Source of the DNA: HK1 sp965202875
GTDB taxonomy: Bacteria > Pseudomonadota > Gammaproteobacteria > HK1
DNA length: 64,000 nt
Direction: 5' to 3'
Assembly (NCBI GenBank): GCA_965202875.1
Contig: OZ241870.1
Coordinates: 2,666,001 to 2,730,000 of the forward strand
The notes below the pieces were generated by a model, which was not told the origin of the DNA, ran no database searches, and saw nothing but the letters and a program-made list of their open reading frames with translations. Made by a program: the position numbers and the translations under genes. Shown here one piece after another: positions 52,908 through 61,608 of this stretch (position 1 is the first letter of the stretch; each line of letters starts with the position of its first letter).

Positions 52908-53183
52908 ATGACCGTTCGGACCGTCGTCGGGACGGGCCACCCGATGCTGCGCCGGGCGGCCCGTCCCGACACCCGTTTCGGCGCCCCGGAGCTACGCGCG
53001 CCCATCGAGGACCTGCGGGACACCATGCACGTGCGCGAAGGCATCGGCATCGCGGCGTCCCGGACCGCGGTGGCGAAGCGGCTCGTGGTCTTCGGTCCCA
53101 GCAGGCGCAGGGGTCCGGCGCGAGGCGGGGAGAGCGCACCCATCGCACCGACGGTGCTCGTCAACCCGGCGATCGAGCCCCTC
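52908..53183 (+). pseudogene. Truncated second peptide deformylase relic
   Basis: From ATG 52908 about 92 residues align with the N-terminal half of a deformylase: TVVGTGHPMLRRAARPDTRFGAPELR, then REGIGIAASRTAVAKRLVVFG and PTVLVNPAIEPL. The GIGLAAPQ motif is altered to GIGIAASR. The EGCLS and HExxH metal sites never appear because the sequence runs into the convergent MFS gene, overlapping its 3' end by 23 bases. The frame stays open to 53303 without further similarity. It cannot be an active deformylase; the working copy is at 30735. Confidence 0.75.
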
Positions 53184-54480
53184 GCGGCGCAGTCTCCGCC
53201 GGTTCCGGTGGCTCGTCTGCGGTGGCGACCCCGTCGAGCCGCCGGATGGCGGGCTGGGTCGCGGCCGCGACCCCGACGAGCCCCGCGAGCACGCCGGCGT
53301 TGAGGGCGGCGGCGAAGGGCGGCGAGGTGACGCTCGCGACCGCTCCGCCCAACAGCCCTCCTAGCGGGATCAGGCTGAAGCAGATGCTGTGCAGCCCCAT
53401 CACCCTGCCGCGGAGCCCGTCCGGGACGGCGAGCTGCATCACCGTCATCGACGTGACCAGAAACATCGACATGCACATCGAAGCGAGCATCGCGAAGCCC
53501 AGGGCAAGCGCATAGCCCAGCGTCCGGCCGGGAAGCAGGGCGACGCAGGCGTTGAACGCGATCAGCGCGCAGGCACCGCACGCGAGCGACGCCAGCATGA
53601 ACCGCCCGAGCCGGGGGCTTCGCTGCAGGGAGGCGACGGTCAGGGTACCGGCGACCGAGCCGACGCCCGTGGCGGAGAGCAGGAGGCCGTAGCCGGCCTC
53701 TCCCGCCCCGAGGAGGCGGATGAACGCGGGCATGAGCTGCACGTAGGAGATCCCGAAGAACGTGGTCGCATAAGTGAGCAGGATGAGCACCGAGAACAAG
53801 CGGCGCGATGCGATGAAGCGCAAGCCGTCCACGAACTGCCGTCCGGAGCGCTCCGTGGCCACCGGCACGTCCGCGGCAGGGGTGGGCGTGAAGCTCGCCA
53901 TCACCCGGGACATGGTGAGGAAGCCGGCGGCGCCGGCCGCGAACACGACCCAGGTGTCGGTGAATGCGATGATGACGCCGCCGAGGGCGGGGAGAAACAT
54001 CCGGGTGCCCTGCCAGAGCATGGAGTTGAGGGCCACCGCGCTCATCATGTGCTCGCGGCGGATGAGACGCGGGAAGAACGCCTGCCGGGTAGGGAAGTCG
54101 AAGCCGACGATGAGGGCGATCGCGCTGGCGATGGCGAGCACGTGCCAGACCGCCACCACCCCGCTTCCGTCGAGGGCCGCGAGCAGGGCGAGGAGCGCGG
54201 CGATGGTCGCGGAGGTGGCGATGAGCAGCCGGCGCCGGTCCACCCGGTCGGCGACGACCCCGCCGACGAGTGTGGCAGCGATGCTGGGGATCGAGGTGGC
54301 CGCACCGAGGAACCCGAGCTGCAACGACGACCCGCTCAGCTCGTAGACCAGCCACCCCTGGCCCATGATGAGCAACTGGAACGCCCCCACCGAGGCGACC
54401 GAGCCCAGCAGGTAGCGCCGGTAGGCCGGAAGACGCAGCGCTCCGAAACGCCCGCCGGTTTCCGCCGTCCATCGTTTCAT
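53161..54480 (-). CDS. Major facilitator superfamily exporter (EntS/MFS_3-like)
   Basis: A 439-residue protein with about twelve membrane helices. It opens FGALRLPAYRRYLLGSVASVGAFQLLIMGQGWLVYEL and has the signature loop VADRVDRRRLLIATSATIAA between helices 2 and 3, as in enterobactin-exporter-like MFS_3 proteins. It could export a siderophore or a drug; nothing nearby narrows this. Its 3' end has replaced the 3' half of a deformylase gene. Confidence 0.88.
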   Translation of the reverse strand: MKRWTAETGGRFGALRLPAYRRYLLGSVASVGAFQLLIMGQGWLVYELSGSSLQLGFLGAATSIPSIAATLVGGVVADRVDRRRLLIATSATIAALLALLAALDGSGVVAVWHVLAIASAIALIVGFDFPTRQAFFPRLIRREHMMSAVALNSMLWQGTRMFLPALGGVIIAFTDTWVVFAAGAAGFLTMSRVMASFTPTPAADVPVATERSGRQFVDGLRFIASRRLFSVLILLTYATTFFGISYVQLMPAFIRLLGAGEAGYGLLLSATGVGSVAGTLTVASLQRSPRLGRFMLASLACGACALIAFNACVALLPGRTLGYALALGFAMLASMCMSMFLVTSMTVMQLAVPDGLRGRVMGLHSICFSLIPLGGLLGGAVASVTSPPFAAALNAGVLAGLVGVAAATQPAIRRLDGVATADEPPEPAETAPRGARSPG

Positions 54481-55077
54481 CGAGGGGGGTGTCGCTGCGC
54501 GGGCAGCGTGCTCGATTGCCTCTCACCCTTTGCGAGAAGCCTTCCGTCCGTGTCACCCCGATCGAGGCGCTCGATGCGTACGGCCTTCCGCCGTCCCTCA
54601 CAGCGCCCGGAACGTGCTCCTCGGATGGTGCTTCCCTGGGCGGCAGCGTTCCGGAGAGCGCCGTCGCATCCCCCCTCGCGGTGTTCCCGATCGTATTCGA
54701 ATCGTGGATCTCCCGCTTCTTCCCTCCGCTCGATCGTTCCCGCCCTCCCTCCACGGAGGCAGACTTTCAGCGTCATTCCTGCTTCTCCTGTTTCCTTGCA
54801 GCCCGTGAGCGGCGGGAAGGTTCGCACGTCCCCCGGCGGTTTCCCATTCCCCGGCGGTTTCCCATTCCCCCGGCGGTTTCCCATTCCCCCGGCGGTTTCC
54901 CATTCCCCCGGCGGTTTCCCATTCCCCCGGCGGTTTCCCATTCCCGATGTATGCCAGAATCATCCCCGACTCGGCGGAACCGGAGCCGAGCGCCCGTTGG
55001 CGAGCCATTCTTCGCCGCTTCGTGCCATCCTGCGGATCGGTGATCAACACGACGCCCCGACGGATCCCGCGCCGACG
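54481..55077. other. Gene-free stretch between MFS exporter and modA, with minisatellite
   Basis: 597 bp between divergent genes, so it should hold both promoters. It contains the 19-bp tandem repeat described separately. I could not recognise a ModE-type operator. Confidence 0.6.
54835..54945. repeat. 19-bp tandem repeat (minisatellite), six units
   Basis: The unit ggcggtttcccattccccc starts at 54835, 54853, 54872, 54891, 54910 and 54929; the first is one base shorter and the rest are identical. There are no unique spacers, so it is not CRISPR. It lies about 130 bp upstream of modA. Confidence 0.95.
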
Positions 55078-55890
55078 ATGCCGAGACCCAAGCACCGCGC
55101 CGCCGCCGTCACTGCCTGCCGGGCCATCGCGTTCGTGCTCGTGCTTGCGGGCACGGCGGCGACGGCCCGCGAGCCGCCGGCAGCCGCCGCCGCCGCGAGC
55201 CTGCGCCACGTGTTCCCCGAGCTGGTGCGCGCGTGGTCGGCGGCCGGCGGCGTCCCGCCCGAGGTGAGCTTCGGCTCGTCGGGCAACCTGTACCGGCAGA
55301 TCGCTCAGGGTGCGCCCTTCGATCTCTTCCTCTCCGCCGACGAGGAACAGGTCCTCAAGCTGGTCCGGGAGGGGCGGGCCGAGGGCGGCGGCACAGTCTA
55401 CGGGATCGGGCGGCTGGTCCTGCTCGTACCCCGGAATTCGGGGCTTGTGCTCGATGCGTCGCTGGAAGGCCTCGATCGCGCGATGGACGACGGACGCCTG
55501 CGCCTGCTCGCGATCGCGAACCCCGCGCACGCGCCTTACGGACGGGCCGCGCGCGATGCGCTCGTGCGGGCGGGGATCTGGACGCGGCTTTCGGAGAGCG
55601 GCCGCCTGCTGCTCGCGGAGAACGCCGCGCAAGCGGTGCAGTTCGCCCTGACCCGAGGCGCCGGCGGCGGGCTCGTGCCTTACGCGCTGGCACTCGCCGA
55701 TCGCGTCTCCCGCGAAGCCCGCCACACGCTCATCGACGCTTCCATGCACAACCCGATCAGGCATCGGATGGTCTTGCTCCCGCGGGCCGGGGAGGAGGCA
55801 CGCGCGCTGTTCCGATTCCTGGCCGGACCTTCGGCGCGGCGCATCTTCGAGCGCTTGGGGTTCAGCGCGCCCGGCGCGGGCGCCGAGTGA
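55078..55890 (+). CDS. modA: Molybdate-binding periplasmic protein
   Basis: A 270-residue substrate-binding protein with a signal peptide (ACRAIAFVLVLAGTAATA). Characteristic ModA sequence follows: PEVSFGSSGNLYRQIAQGAPFDLFLSADEEQV, YGIGRLVLLVPRNSGL, ANPAHAPYGRAARDAL and GGGLVPYALALA. It heads the mod operon. A diverged copy of its 3' end follows before modB. Confidence 0.94.
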   Translation: MPRPKHRAAAVTACRAIAFVLVLAGTAATAREPPAAAAAASLRHVFPELVRAWSAAGGVPPEVSFGSSGNLYRQIAQGAPFDLFLSADEEQVLKLVREGRAEGGGTVYGIGRLVLLVPRNSGLVLDASLEGLDRAMDDGRLRLLAIANPAHAPYGRAARDALVRAGIWTRLSESGRLLLAENAAQAVQFALTRGAGGGLVPYALALADRVSREARHTLIDASMHNPIRHRMVLLPRAGEEARALFRFLAGPSARRIFERLGFSAPGAGAE

Positions 55891-56074
55891 ACATCACGAT
55901 GGTGTTCATCCCGGAGACCTCCCGGGCCGGCGCAAGGACACGCGCCGTCCCGGTTCGTTGCCGGATCGGGGGCGCCGTGCATCTTCGAGCGCCTGGGGGT
56001 CGCCGTCCGGGCCGCGGGAATGCACCAAGCGCCGCGATGGCGTTTCTCTCGCACGATCCGCAGACGAGCGCTGG
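55795..56074 (+). repeat. Diverged tandem duplication of the modA 3' end
   Basis: The last ~90 bases of modA (for example gcatcttcgagcgcttgggg at 55840-55860) recur about 140 bases later as gcatcttcgagcgcctgggg near 55980. The flanking blocks cacgcgc and ccgggccg keep the same order. Open frames over the copy are broken, so it is a relic filling the modA-modB space. Confidence 0.8.
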
Positions 56075-56737
56075 ATGAATCTCGCGCCGGTCCTGCTGTC
56101 GCTGGAGCTCGCGGCGTGGACGGCGGCGCTCATGCTGCCGCTCGGGCTCGTCGTCGGGCGGACGCTGGCGTGGCGGAGTTTTCGCGCGAAACCGCTGATC
56201 GAAGCCGCCGTCGCCCTGCCCCTGGTGCTGCCGCCGAGCGTACTCGGCTACTACCTGCTCACCGCGTTCAATCCCGACGCGGTGATCGGTGGCGCGTTCG
56301 AATGGCTGACCGGCGAGGTTCTCGCGTTCAGCTTCCCCGGTCTGGTCCTTGCCTCGATGATCTTCAACCTCCCGTTCGCGGTGCAGCCGATGCAGCAGGC
56401 GTTCGCCGCGATCCCCCACGAGGTCCGGGAAGCGGCGTGGGTCAGCGGGCTGTCGGGCCTCGCGACGCTCGCGCGCATCGAGCTGCCCATCGCCTGGCCC
56501 GGCGTCCTCGCGGCGTTCGTGCTCACGTTCGCGCACACCCTCGGGGAGTTCGGGGTCGTACTGATGGTCGGCGGCAACATCCCTTCGCGGACCCAGACCC
56601 TGTCGATCGCCATCTACGACCACGTGCAGGCGTTCGAGATGGAGGCGGCAGGAGTGCTCTCCGCCGTTCTGCTGGCCGCTTCCCTCGTCTCCATGGCCCT
56701 CGTGCGTGCGCTCGCCGGGCATGGAGCCAGGGTTTGA
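56075..56737 (+). CDS. modB: Molybdate ABC permease
   Basis: A 220-residue permease starting MNLAPVLLSLELAAWTAAL at ATG 56075. It has five membrane segments and the EAA loop (REAAWVSGLSGLATLARIELPIAWPGVL) that contacts ModC. The ModB hallmarks PLVLPPSVLGYYLL and FAHTLGEFGVVLMVGGNIP are present. It is separated from modC by the 56738-57748 islet. Confidence 0.95.
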   Translation: MNLAPVLLSLELAAWTAALMLPLGLVVGRTLAWRSFRAKPLIEAAVALPLVLPPSVLGYYLLTAFNPDAVIGGAFEWLTGEVLAFSFPGLVLASMIFNLPFAVQPMQQAFAAIPHEVREAAWVSGLSGLATLARIELPIAWPGVLAAFVLTFAHTLGEFGVVLMVGGNIPSRTQTLSIAIYDHVQAFEMEAAGVLSAVLLAASLVSMALVRALAGHGARV

Positions 56738-56971
56738 CTTCTCCGGAGGCCGGCGGCGGGCGGGACGCGATGGAGATGATGCGGTGCCCGTACCGTCCTC
56801 TCCGTGGACTTCCCTGGCACCGCCTCCTCCACGGTGGGGAATGGACTGGGAGGTCGGTTGTGTTGGCCAACACTGCGGACGCTGCGGAATTGCCGGGTCA
56901 CGACCCGGTTGTTAGGATGGAAGGTGCGTCAGGGCGGGGCGCCGCTGCCCTGTACCAATGGAGGCAGGAGG

Positions 56972-57247
56972 ATGTCCATCTTCGCCGTAGCTCTGAAGAA
57001 CTCGAATGAACAGGTGGAACAACGCATCGAGGATGCGTATCCGGATCACTACAGCCTGTCTCGTACCTTCTTCCTCGTATCCAGCGAAGAGCTGAGCGAG
57101 GACGTCGCCAAGAGGGCAGGAATCAAAGGCGATAACCGCATCCCCGATGCCAGCGGCGCCGTCTTCGCGCTCCGAGGGGCCTATTCCGGGTACACCACGG
57201 GCTCTATCTGGGAATGGCTGACGAACCATGAAGACGATTTCCGATGA
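56972..57247 (+). CDS. Unknown 91-residue protein in the modB-modC islet
   Basis: ATG 56972 is preceded by AGGAG. The product (MSIFAVALKNSNEQVEQRIE..., SLSRTFFLVSSEELSEDVAK, VFALRGAYSGYTTGSIWEWL) looks like a compact alpha/beta protein with no signal or membrane segment. I do not recognise a named family. Base composition is lower in GC than modB or modC. It overlaps the next gene by four bases (ATGA), so the two form a small co-translated unit. Confidence 0.75.
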   Translation: MSIFAVALKNSNEQVEQRIEDAYPDHYSLSRTFFLVSSEELSEDVAKRAGIKGDNRIPDASGAVFALRGAYSGYTTGSIWEWLTNHEDDFR

Positions 57248-57549
57248 ACGCCCCTCCTCTGCATGCGGTTGAATCCGGAGATCCGCCAAGATCGGCGCCG
57301 GGAGGAGGCGGAAATGGGAACGGCGGACTCGTCAAGCATCGACTCGAAGAGTTGGAACGACGCATGACGCGACTCGAAGAGAAAGTGGATACGTTGGCCG
57401 GGACTTGTACGCGGATTGATACGAAAATGGATGACATCGCGAGCAAAAGCTACGTGCTTCGCGCATTCGGGTACACCGCCGCGCTCCTTGTGGTCACCAT
57501 GGTCGGACATCTCCTGATTCGGACCCTGCAATCCGTCCCGCCGCCCTGA
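57244..57549 (+). CDS. Unknown 101-residue coiled-coil protein with C-terminal membrane anchor
   Basis: It starts in the stop of the previous gene (ATGA). A Gly/Asn-rich N-terminus leads to a heptad-like helix (VKHRLEELERRMTRLEEKVD), a linker and one membrane segment (AFGYTAALLVVTMVGHLLI). The layout resembles phage-type XhlA/holin-partner or membrane-tether proteins, but the match is structural only. Co-translation with the 91-residue protein suggests they work together, perhaps with this protein as the membrane anchor. Confidence 0.72.
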   Translation: MNAPPLHAVESGDPPRSAPGGGGNGNGGLVKHRLEELERRMTRLEEKVDTLAGTCTRIDTKMDDIASKSYVLRAFGYTAALLVVTMVGHLLIRTLQSVPPP

Positions 57550-57559
57550 TCTCCGCGCG

Positions 57560-57800
57560 GTGTCCCGCTCTCCGGCTCGACCCTGATCGCGCTCCGCCCG
57601 GCAGCCCGTTCGAGGCGATGAGGCTCTGGTACCGAAACCGTTTCCCGTCCATGCGTCGCGCGATGCGGGCAGGCTGGCCGGCGGTATCCGCCTCGCGGAT
57701 GTCGTGCTTTTTCTTCGGATCCGACCACGTAGCGGTCCAGGGACTCGGGTGACGTCTTGCGGATGGCGCCCTTGGGGGCACGCATCAGGTCCCGAGGGCC
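57560..57800 (-). pseudogene. Possible frameshifted small gene opposite the modC 5' end
   Basis: On the minus strand, MRAPKGAIRKTSPESLDRYVV is followed, after a one-base shift at a run of five A's (57707-57711), by KKHDIREADTAGQPARIARR and MDGKRFRYQSLIA. The joined sequence looks like protein, and the change point is a homopolymer. I cannot name the family. It could be chance in GC-rich DNA. Confidence 0.3.
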
Positions 57801-58906
57801 TGCGGGTCCGGCTCCGCCAGGAGCGACCGATCGCGCTCGACGTCGCATTCGAATGTGGCGCCGGCGAGCTCCTCGCGCTCGCCGGCCCGTCGGGAAGCGG
57901 CAAGACCACAGTGCTCCGGTGCATCGCGGGGCTGGCGTCGCCGCCGGACGGAGAGGTCGAATGCGATGGGGAGACTTGGCTCGACGTGCGCGGCGGCGCG
58001 GGCACGGTCACCTCCCCGCAACGGCGCCGGGTCGGGCTGGTGTTCCAGCACTATGCGCTGTTTCCGCACCTCGACGCGCTCGCCAACGTGGCCTGCGCCA
58101 TGTCCCATCGACCACGACGGGAACGCGAAGCGCGGGCCCGGGCGTTGCTGGCCCGCGTCAACATGGAAGGACTGGAATCGCGCCGGCCGGCCGAGCTTTC
58201 CGGGGGACAGCGGCAGCGGGTGGCGCTCGCGCGGGCGCTCGCGCGCGATCCACGGGTGCTGCTGCTCGACGAGCCCTTCTCCGCCGTGGACCAGCTCACG
58301 CGGCGGCGGCTGCGGCTGGAGCTCGCGCAGCTTCGCCGCGAGATCCGCATCCCGATGGTGCTGGTCACCCACGACCTCGAGGAGGCGCAACTTCTCGGCG
58401 ACCGCCTGAGCGTGCTGCACCACGGGCGGACGTTGCAGACCGGCGCGATGCGCGACGTGATCCGCCATCCCGCCAACGCCCTCGTGGCCCGCCTCATCGA
58501 CCACCGCAACGTCTTCACCGGCATCGTCTCGCGCCACGACGAGCCGGAGCGGAAGACCTGGCTTGCCTGGGCCGGCATCGAGATCGAGTGCAGGCTCGCA
58601 CCGCGTTTCCCGCCCGGCGTGCGGGTGGACTGGCTGGTGCCGGAATCGCACGTGGTGATGCACCGCCGCGAGCGTCCGTCGCGCGGCGAGCACGAGAATC
58701 CGGTGCGCGGCATCGCTCGCGACGTCGTCGTCCTCGGCGGCGACGCCCGCGTCACCCTCGACGTCGACGGCGCGGATGCCCCGCTCACGTTCGAGATCTC
58801 CGCCCATGTCGCGGCGAGAAACAACGTCGCGGCGGGGGCGGACGTCGCCGTCTCACTGCTCGCGAGCGGCATCCACGTCATGCCGGCGTCGGGCCACGGG
58901 TCCTGA
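57749..58906 (+). CDS. modC: Molybdate ABC ATPase ModC
   Basis: ATPase of the molybdate importer. It has Walker A AGPSGSGKTTVLRCIAG, Q-loop LVFQHYALFPHLDALANV, signature ELSGGQRQRVALARAL, Walker B VLLLDEPFSAVD and switch LVTHDLEEA. A C-terminal regulatory region with a Mop/TOBE-like end (DVDGADAPLTFEISAHVAARNNVAAGADVAVSL) follows. The family opening GLRVRLRQERPIALDVAF starts about 15 codons after the only reasonable start (GTG 57749, with AGGGA upstream). The original start may therefore have been lost when the islet arrived. An in-frame ATG at 57704 is also possible. Confidence 0.9.
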   Translation: MTSCGWRPWGHASGPEGLRVRLRQERPIALDVAFECGAGELLALAGPSGSGKTTVLRCIAGLASPPDGEVECDGETWLDVRGGAGTVTSPQRRRVGLVFQHYALFPHLDALANVACAMSHRPRREREARARALLARVNMEGLESRRPAELSGGQRQRVALARALARDPRVLLLDEPFSAVDQLTRRRLRLELAQLRREIRIPMVLVTHDLEEAQLLGDRLSVLHHGRTLQTGAMRDVIRHPANALVARLIDHRNVFTGIVSRHDEPERKTWLAWAGIEIECRLAPRFPPGVRVDWLVPESHVVMHRRERPSRGEHENPVRGIARDVVVLGGDARVTLDVDGADAPLTFEISAHVAARNNVAAGADVAVSLLASGIHVMPASGHGS

Positions 58907-59074
58907 CCGTCCGCCGGCGCGGCCGAACGTCACGGCGCTCGCGGAAGCGCGCGGGATCAGGACCCTTCCGTTCCTGGAAGGAGCGACGCCGGGACGGGGA
59001 GGGGGCCGGCGATGGTTGCCGGGGCCGGAAACACCCTCCCGGGTACACGGCCGGGACCGTTGCGGAGCCGGGAG

Positions 59075-59161
59075 TGGTGCCGAGGAGAGGACTTGAACCT
59101 CCACGGGGTTGCCCCCACATGGACCTGAACCATGCGCGTCTACCAATTCCGCCACCTCGGC
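59075..59161 (-). tRNA. tRNA-Leu (CAG anticodon)
   Basis: An 87-nt class II tRNA. Acceptor GCCGAGG pairs with CCTCGGC-type 3' sequence, discriminator A and CCA encoded. The anticodon loop reads ttCAGgt and the variable arm is GTGGGGGCAACCCCGT. It is opposite in direction to modC and rnr. Confidence 0.96.
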
Positions 59162-59248
59162 GTGGCCGTCGCCAGAGCGGGTCGGGGTTGCAAGGCAATG
59201 CCGACGCCAGCCTGAAGACGCGCGGACCATACTCACCGTCCCGATCCC

Positions 59249-61531
59249 TTGTCAACGAAACCCTTCCGTACCCGCCGCGAAAGCCTTCGCGGTGGCCGCG
59301 TCCGAATCGCGAACCTCCCCGAGCGCCGTGAATTGATCGCGTTTCTCGCGCGAGGCAGCGCGCCTGTCGCGTTCTCACGGATCGCCGATGCGCACGCGCT
59401 CCGGGCCCCCACCGAGCATGAGGCGCTACGGCGGCGGCTGGGCGCCATGGAACGTGACGGCCAGGTCATCCGCAACCGGCGCGGCGATTTCGGGCTCACC
59501 GAACGGATGGACCTCGTGACCGGACGGGTCATCGGTCACCGCGACGGATACGGGTTTCTCCGCCCCGACGACGCGAACGCCGACCTGTTCCTCTCCCCGC
59601 GCCAGATGCGCTCGCTGATGCACGGGGACCGGGCAGTGGCCCGGGTGGTGAGGGTGGACCGGGACGGCCGCCGTGAAGGTGCGCTGGTCGAAGTCGTGGA
59701 GCGGGGCGTCGGGAAGTTGGTCGGGCGTTTCCGGCGCGAAAGCGGGGTGGCGTTCGTGCGGCCCCACGACTCGCGCATCCACCAGGACGTCCTCATCCCT
59801 CCGGGCGCGGACCTCGGCGCGAGCGACGGCGACTATGCCGTCGCGCGCGTCACCGAACCGCCGACCCGGCGCCATCCCCCGATCGGCGCCATCGAAGAGG
59901 TGCTCGGCGATCGGATGCTGCCCGGGATGGAGATCGACGTGGCGGTCCGGGCGTACGAGCTGCCGGTGTCGTGGTCCGACGAAACCAAGTCGGAAGCGGC
60001 TGCGCTGCCCTCGGAGGTGGACGCCGCCGACATCGAGGGCCGAAAGGACCTGCGCGGCCTCGGCTTCGTCACCATCGACGGCGAGGATGCGCGCGACTTC
60101 GACGACGCGGTGTACTGCGAGCGGACCGCCCGGGGCTGGCGGCTGCTGGTGGCGATCGCCGACGTATCCGCCTACGTCCATCCCGGAACGGCCCTCGACG
60201 AGGAGGCGCGGCTTCGCGGCAACTCCGTCTATTTCCCTGATCGGGTCATCCCGATGCTGCCGGAGTCGATCTCGAACGGGCTGTGCTCGCTCCGCCCCCA
60301 CGAAGACCGGCTCGTCCTCGGCTGCGAACTGATCGTGACCGCATCGGGCCGGGTGCATCGCTCCCGGTTCTTCGAGGGCGTCATCCGCTCGCGCGCGCGC
60401 CTGACCTATACCGAGGTGGCGGAAGCACTGGGACAGGGCGATGCAGGCGCCCGGCAGAAGCTCGGAGCGGTGGCGCCGATGCTCGATACGCTCCGCGAAG
60501 CGTACGAGGCGCTGCGCCGCGCGCGCGACGAGCGGGGCGCGATCGACTTCGACATGACGGAGACGCGGGTCGTGCTCGGGGCGGACGGCCGGGTCGTGCG
60601 CCTGGAGCCGGCGGCGCGCAACGTTGCGCACCGCGTGATCGAGGAGAGCATGGTCGCGGCCAACGTCGCCGCCGCGAGGTTCATCGAACGTCACCGGCTG
60701 TCGGCGCTCCACCGCATCCACGAGGGGCCTCCGCCGGACAAGGTGGCGGAGCTGCGCGTCTTCCTCGAAGAGTTCGGGCTGAAGCTCGCCGGGGGCGAAG
60801 CACCCGAGCCCCGTCACTTCGCGGCGGTCATCGAGAGCGTCGCGGGGCGGCCCGACGCGCAGCTCGTCCAGACCGTGATGCTGCGCTCGCTCGCGCAAGC
60901 GGTGTACGCGCCGGGCAACACCGGACACTTCGGCTTGGCGCACCGCGCCTACGTGCACTTCACGTCCCCGATCCGACGCTATCCCGACCTCGTCGCGCAT
61001 CGCGCGATCCGTCACGCGCTACGGGGCGGCCGCCCCGGGGACTTCCAGCCGGCGCGCGGACCCCTCGTGGTGCTCGGCGAACACTGCTCGATGACCGAGC
61101 GCCGCGCCGACGACGCGACCCGCGATGCGATCGCGTGGCTCAAGTGCGAGTTCATGCTGGACAAGCTGGGGGGGGTGTTCGAAGCGACGATCACCGGCGT
61201 CGCCGCCTTCGGGGTCTTCGTCACCCTCGACGAGATGTTCGTCGAAGGACTGGTCCACGTGAGCGTGCTGGGGCGCGACTATTTCCACTTCGATCCGGGC
61301 CGGCACCGGCTGAGCGGCGAGCGTTCGCACCGCTCGTTCCGGCTCGGGGACCGGATGCGGGTCCGGCTGACGAAGGTGGACCTCGACGAGCGCCGGGTGG
61401 ACTTCGAGCCGGAGACCCGCAAACCCGGGGAGCGGGAGGCCGGTGGCCGGCGCACCACGAGTCGGGGACGCGGAGCGGGGCGGCGGCGTCAATCCTGGCG
61501 CTCGAACCTCGAGCAAAGCCGGCCACGGTGA
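59249..61531 (+). CDS. rnr: Ribonuclease R
   Basis: 3'-5' exoribonuclease that degrades structured RNA. The 760 residues hold an N-terminal winged helix, two cold-shock domains (VIGHRDGYGFLRPDD..., VGRFRRESGVAFVRPHD), the RNB catalytic core (DGEDARDFDDAVYCE, VADVSAYVHPGT-like, FTSPIRRYPDLVAHRAI), an S1 domain (FEATITGVAAFGVFVTLDEMFVEGLVHVS) and a basic tail. Start is TTG 59249; no ATG fits. Confidence 0.95.
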   Translation: MSTKPFRTRRESLRGGRVRIANLPERRELIAFLARGSAPVAFSRIADAHALRAPTEHEALRRRLGAMERDGQVIRNRRGDFGLTERMDLVTGRVIGHRDGYGFLRPDDANADLFLSPRQMRSLMHGDRAVARVVRVDRDGRREGALVEVVERGVGKLVGRFRRESGVAFVRPHDSRIHQDVLIPPGADLGASDGDYAVARVTEPPTRRHPPIGAIEEVLGDRMLPGMEIDVAVRAYELPVSWSDETKSEAAALPSEVDAADIEGRKDLRGLGFVTIDGEDARDFDDAVYCERTARGWRLLVAIADVSAYVHPGTALDEEARLRGNSVYFPDRVIPMLPESISNGLCSLRPHEDRLVLGCELIVTASGRVHRSRFFEGVIRSRARLTYTEVAEALGQGDAGARQKLGAVAPMLDTLREAYEALRRARDERGAIDFDMTETRVVLGADGRVVRLEPAARNVAHRVIEESMVAANVAAARFIERHRLSALHRIHEGPPPDKVAELRVFLEEFGLKLAGGEAPEPRHFAAVIESVAGRPDAQLVQTVMLRSLAQAVYAPGNTGHFGLAHRAYVHFTSPIRRYPDLVAHRAIRHALRGGRPGDFQPARGPLVVLGEHCSMTERRADDATRDAIAWLKCEFMLDKLGGVFEATITGVAAFGVFVTLDEMFVEGLVHVSVLGRDYFHFDPGRHRLSGERSHRSFRLGDRMRVRLTKVDLDERRVDFEPETRKPGEREAGGRRTTSRGRGAGRRRQSWRSNLEQSRPR

Positions 61532-61608
61532 CGGGTCACCGCGCTGTCGCAGGGGCCGGTGCGGCTCGGGGCCGTCAGGCAGCTCTCGTTGCGAAAGCGG
61601 CATGTAGT

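Noticed and set aside
54835..54945. CRISPR array
   Set aside because: The 19-bp units are directly abutting with no unique spacers, and no cas genes are present.
57704..58906. modC as ATPase for the island permease at 17204
   Set aside because: It is 34 kb away, lies in a complete modABC set and has a molybdate-type C-terminal domain.
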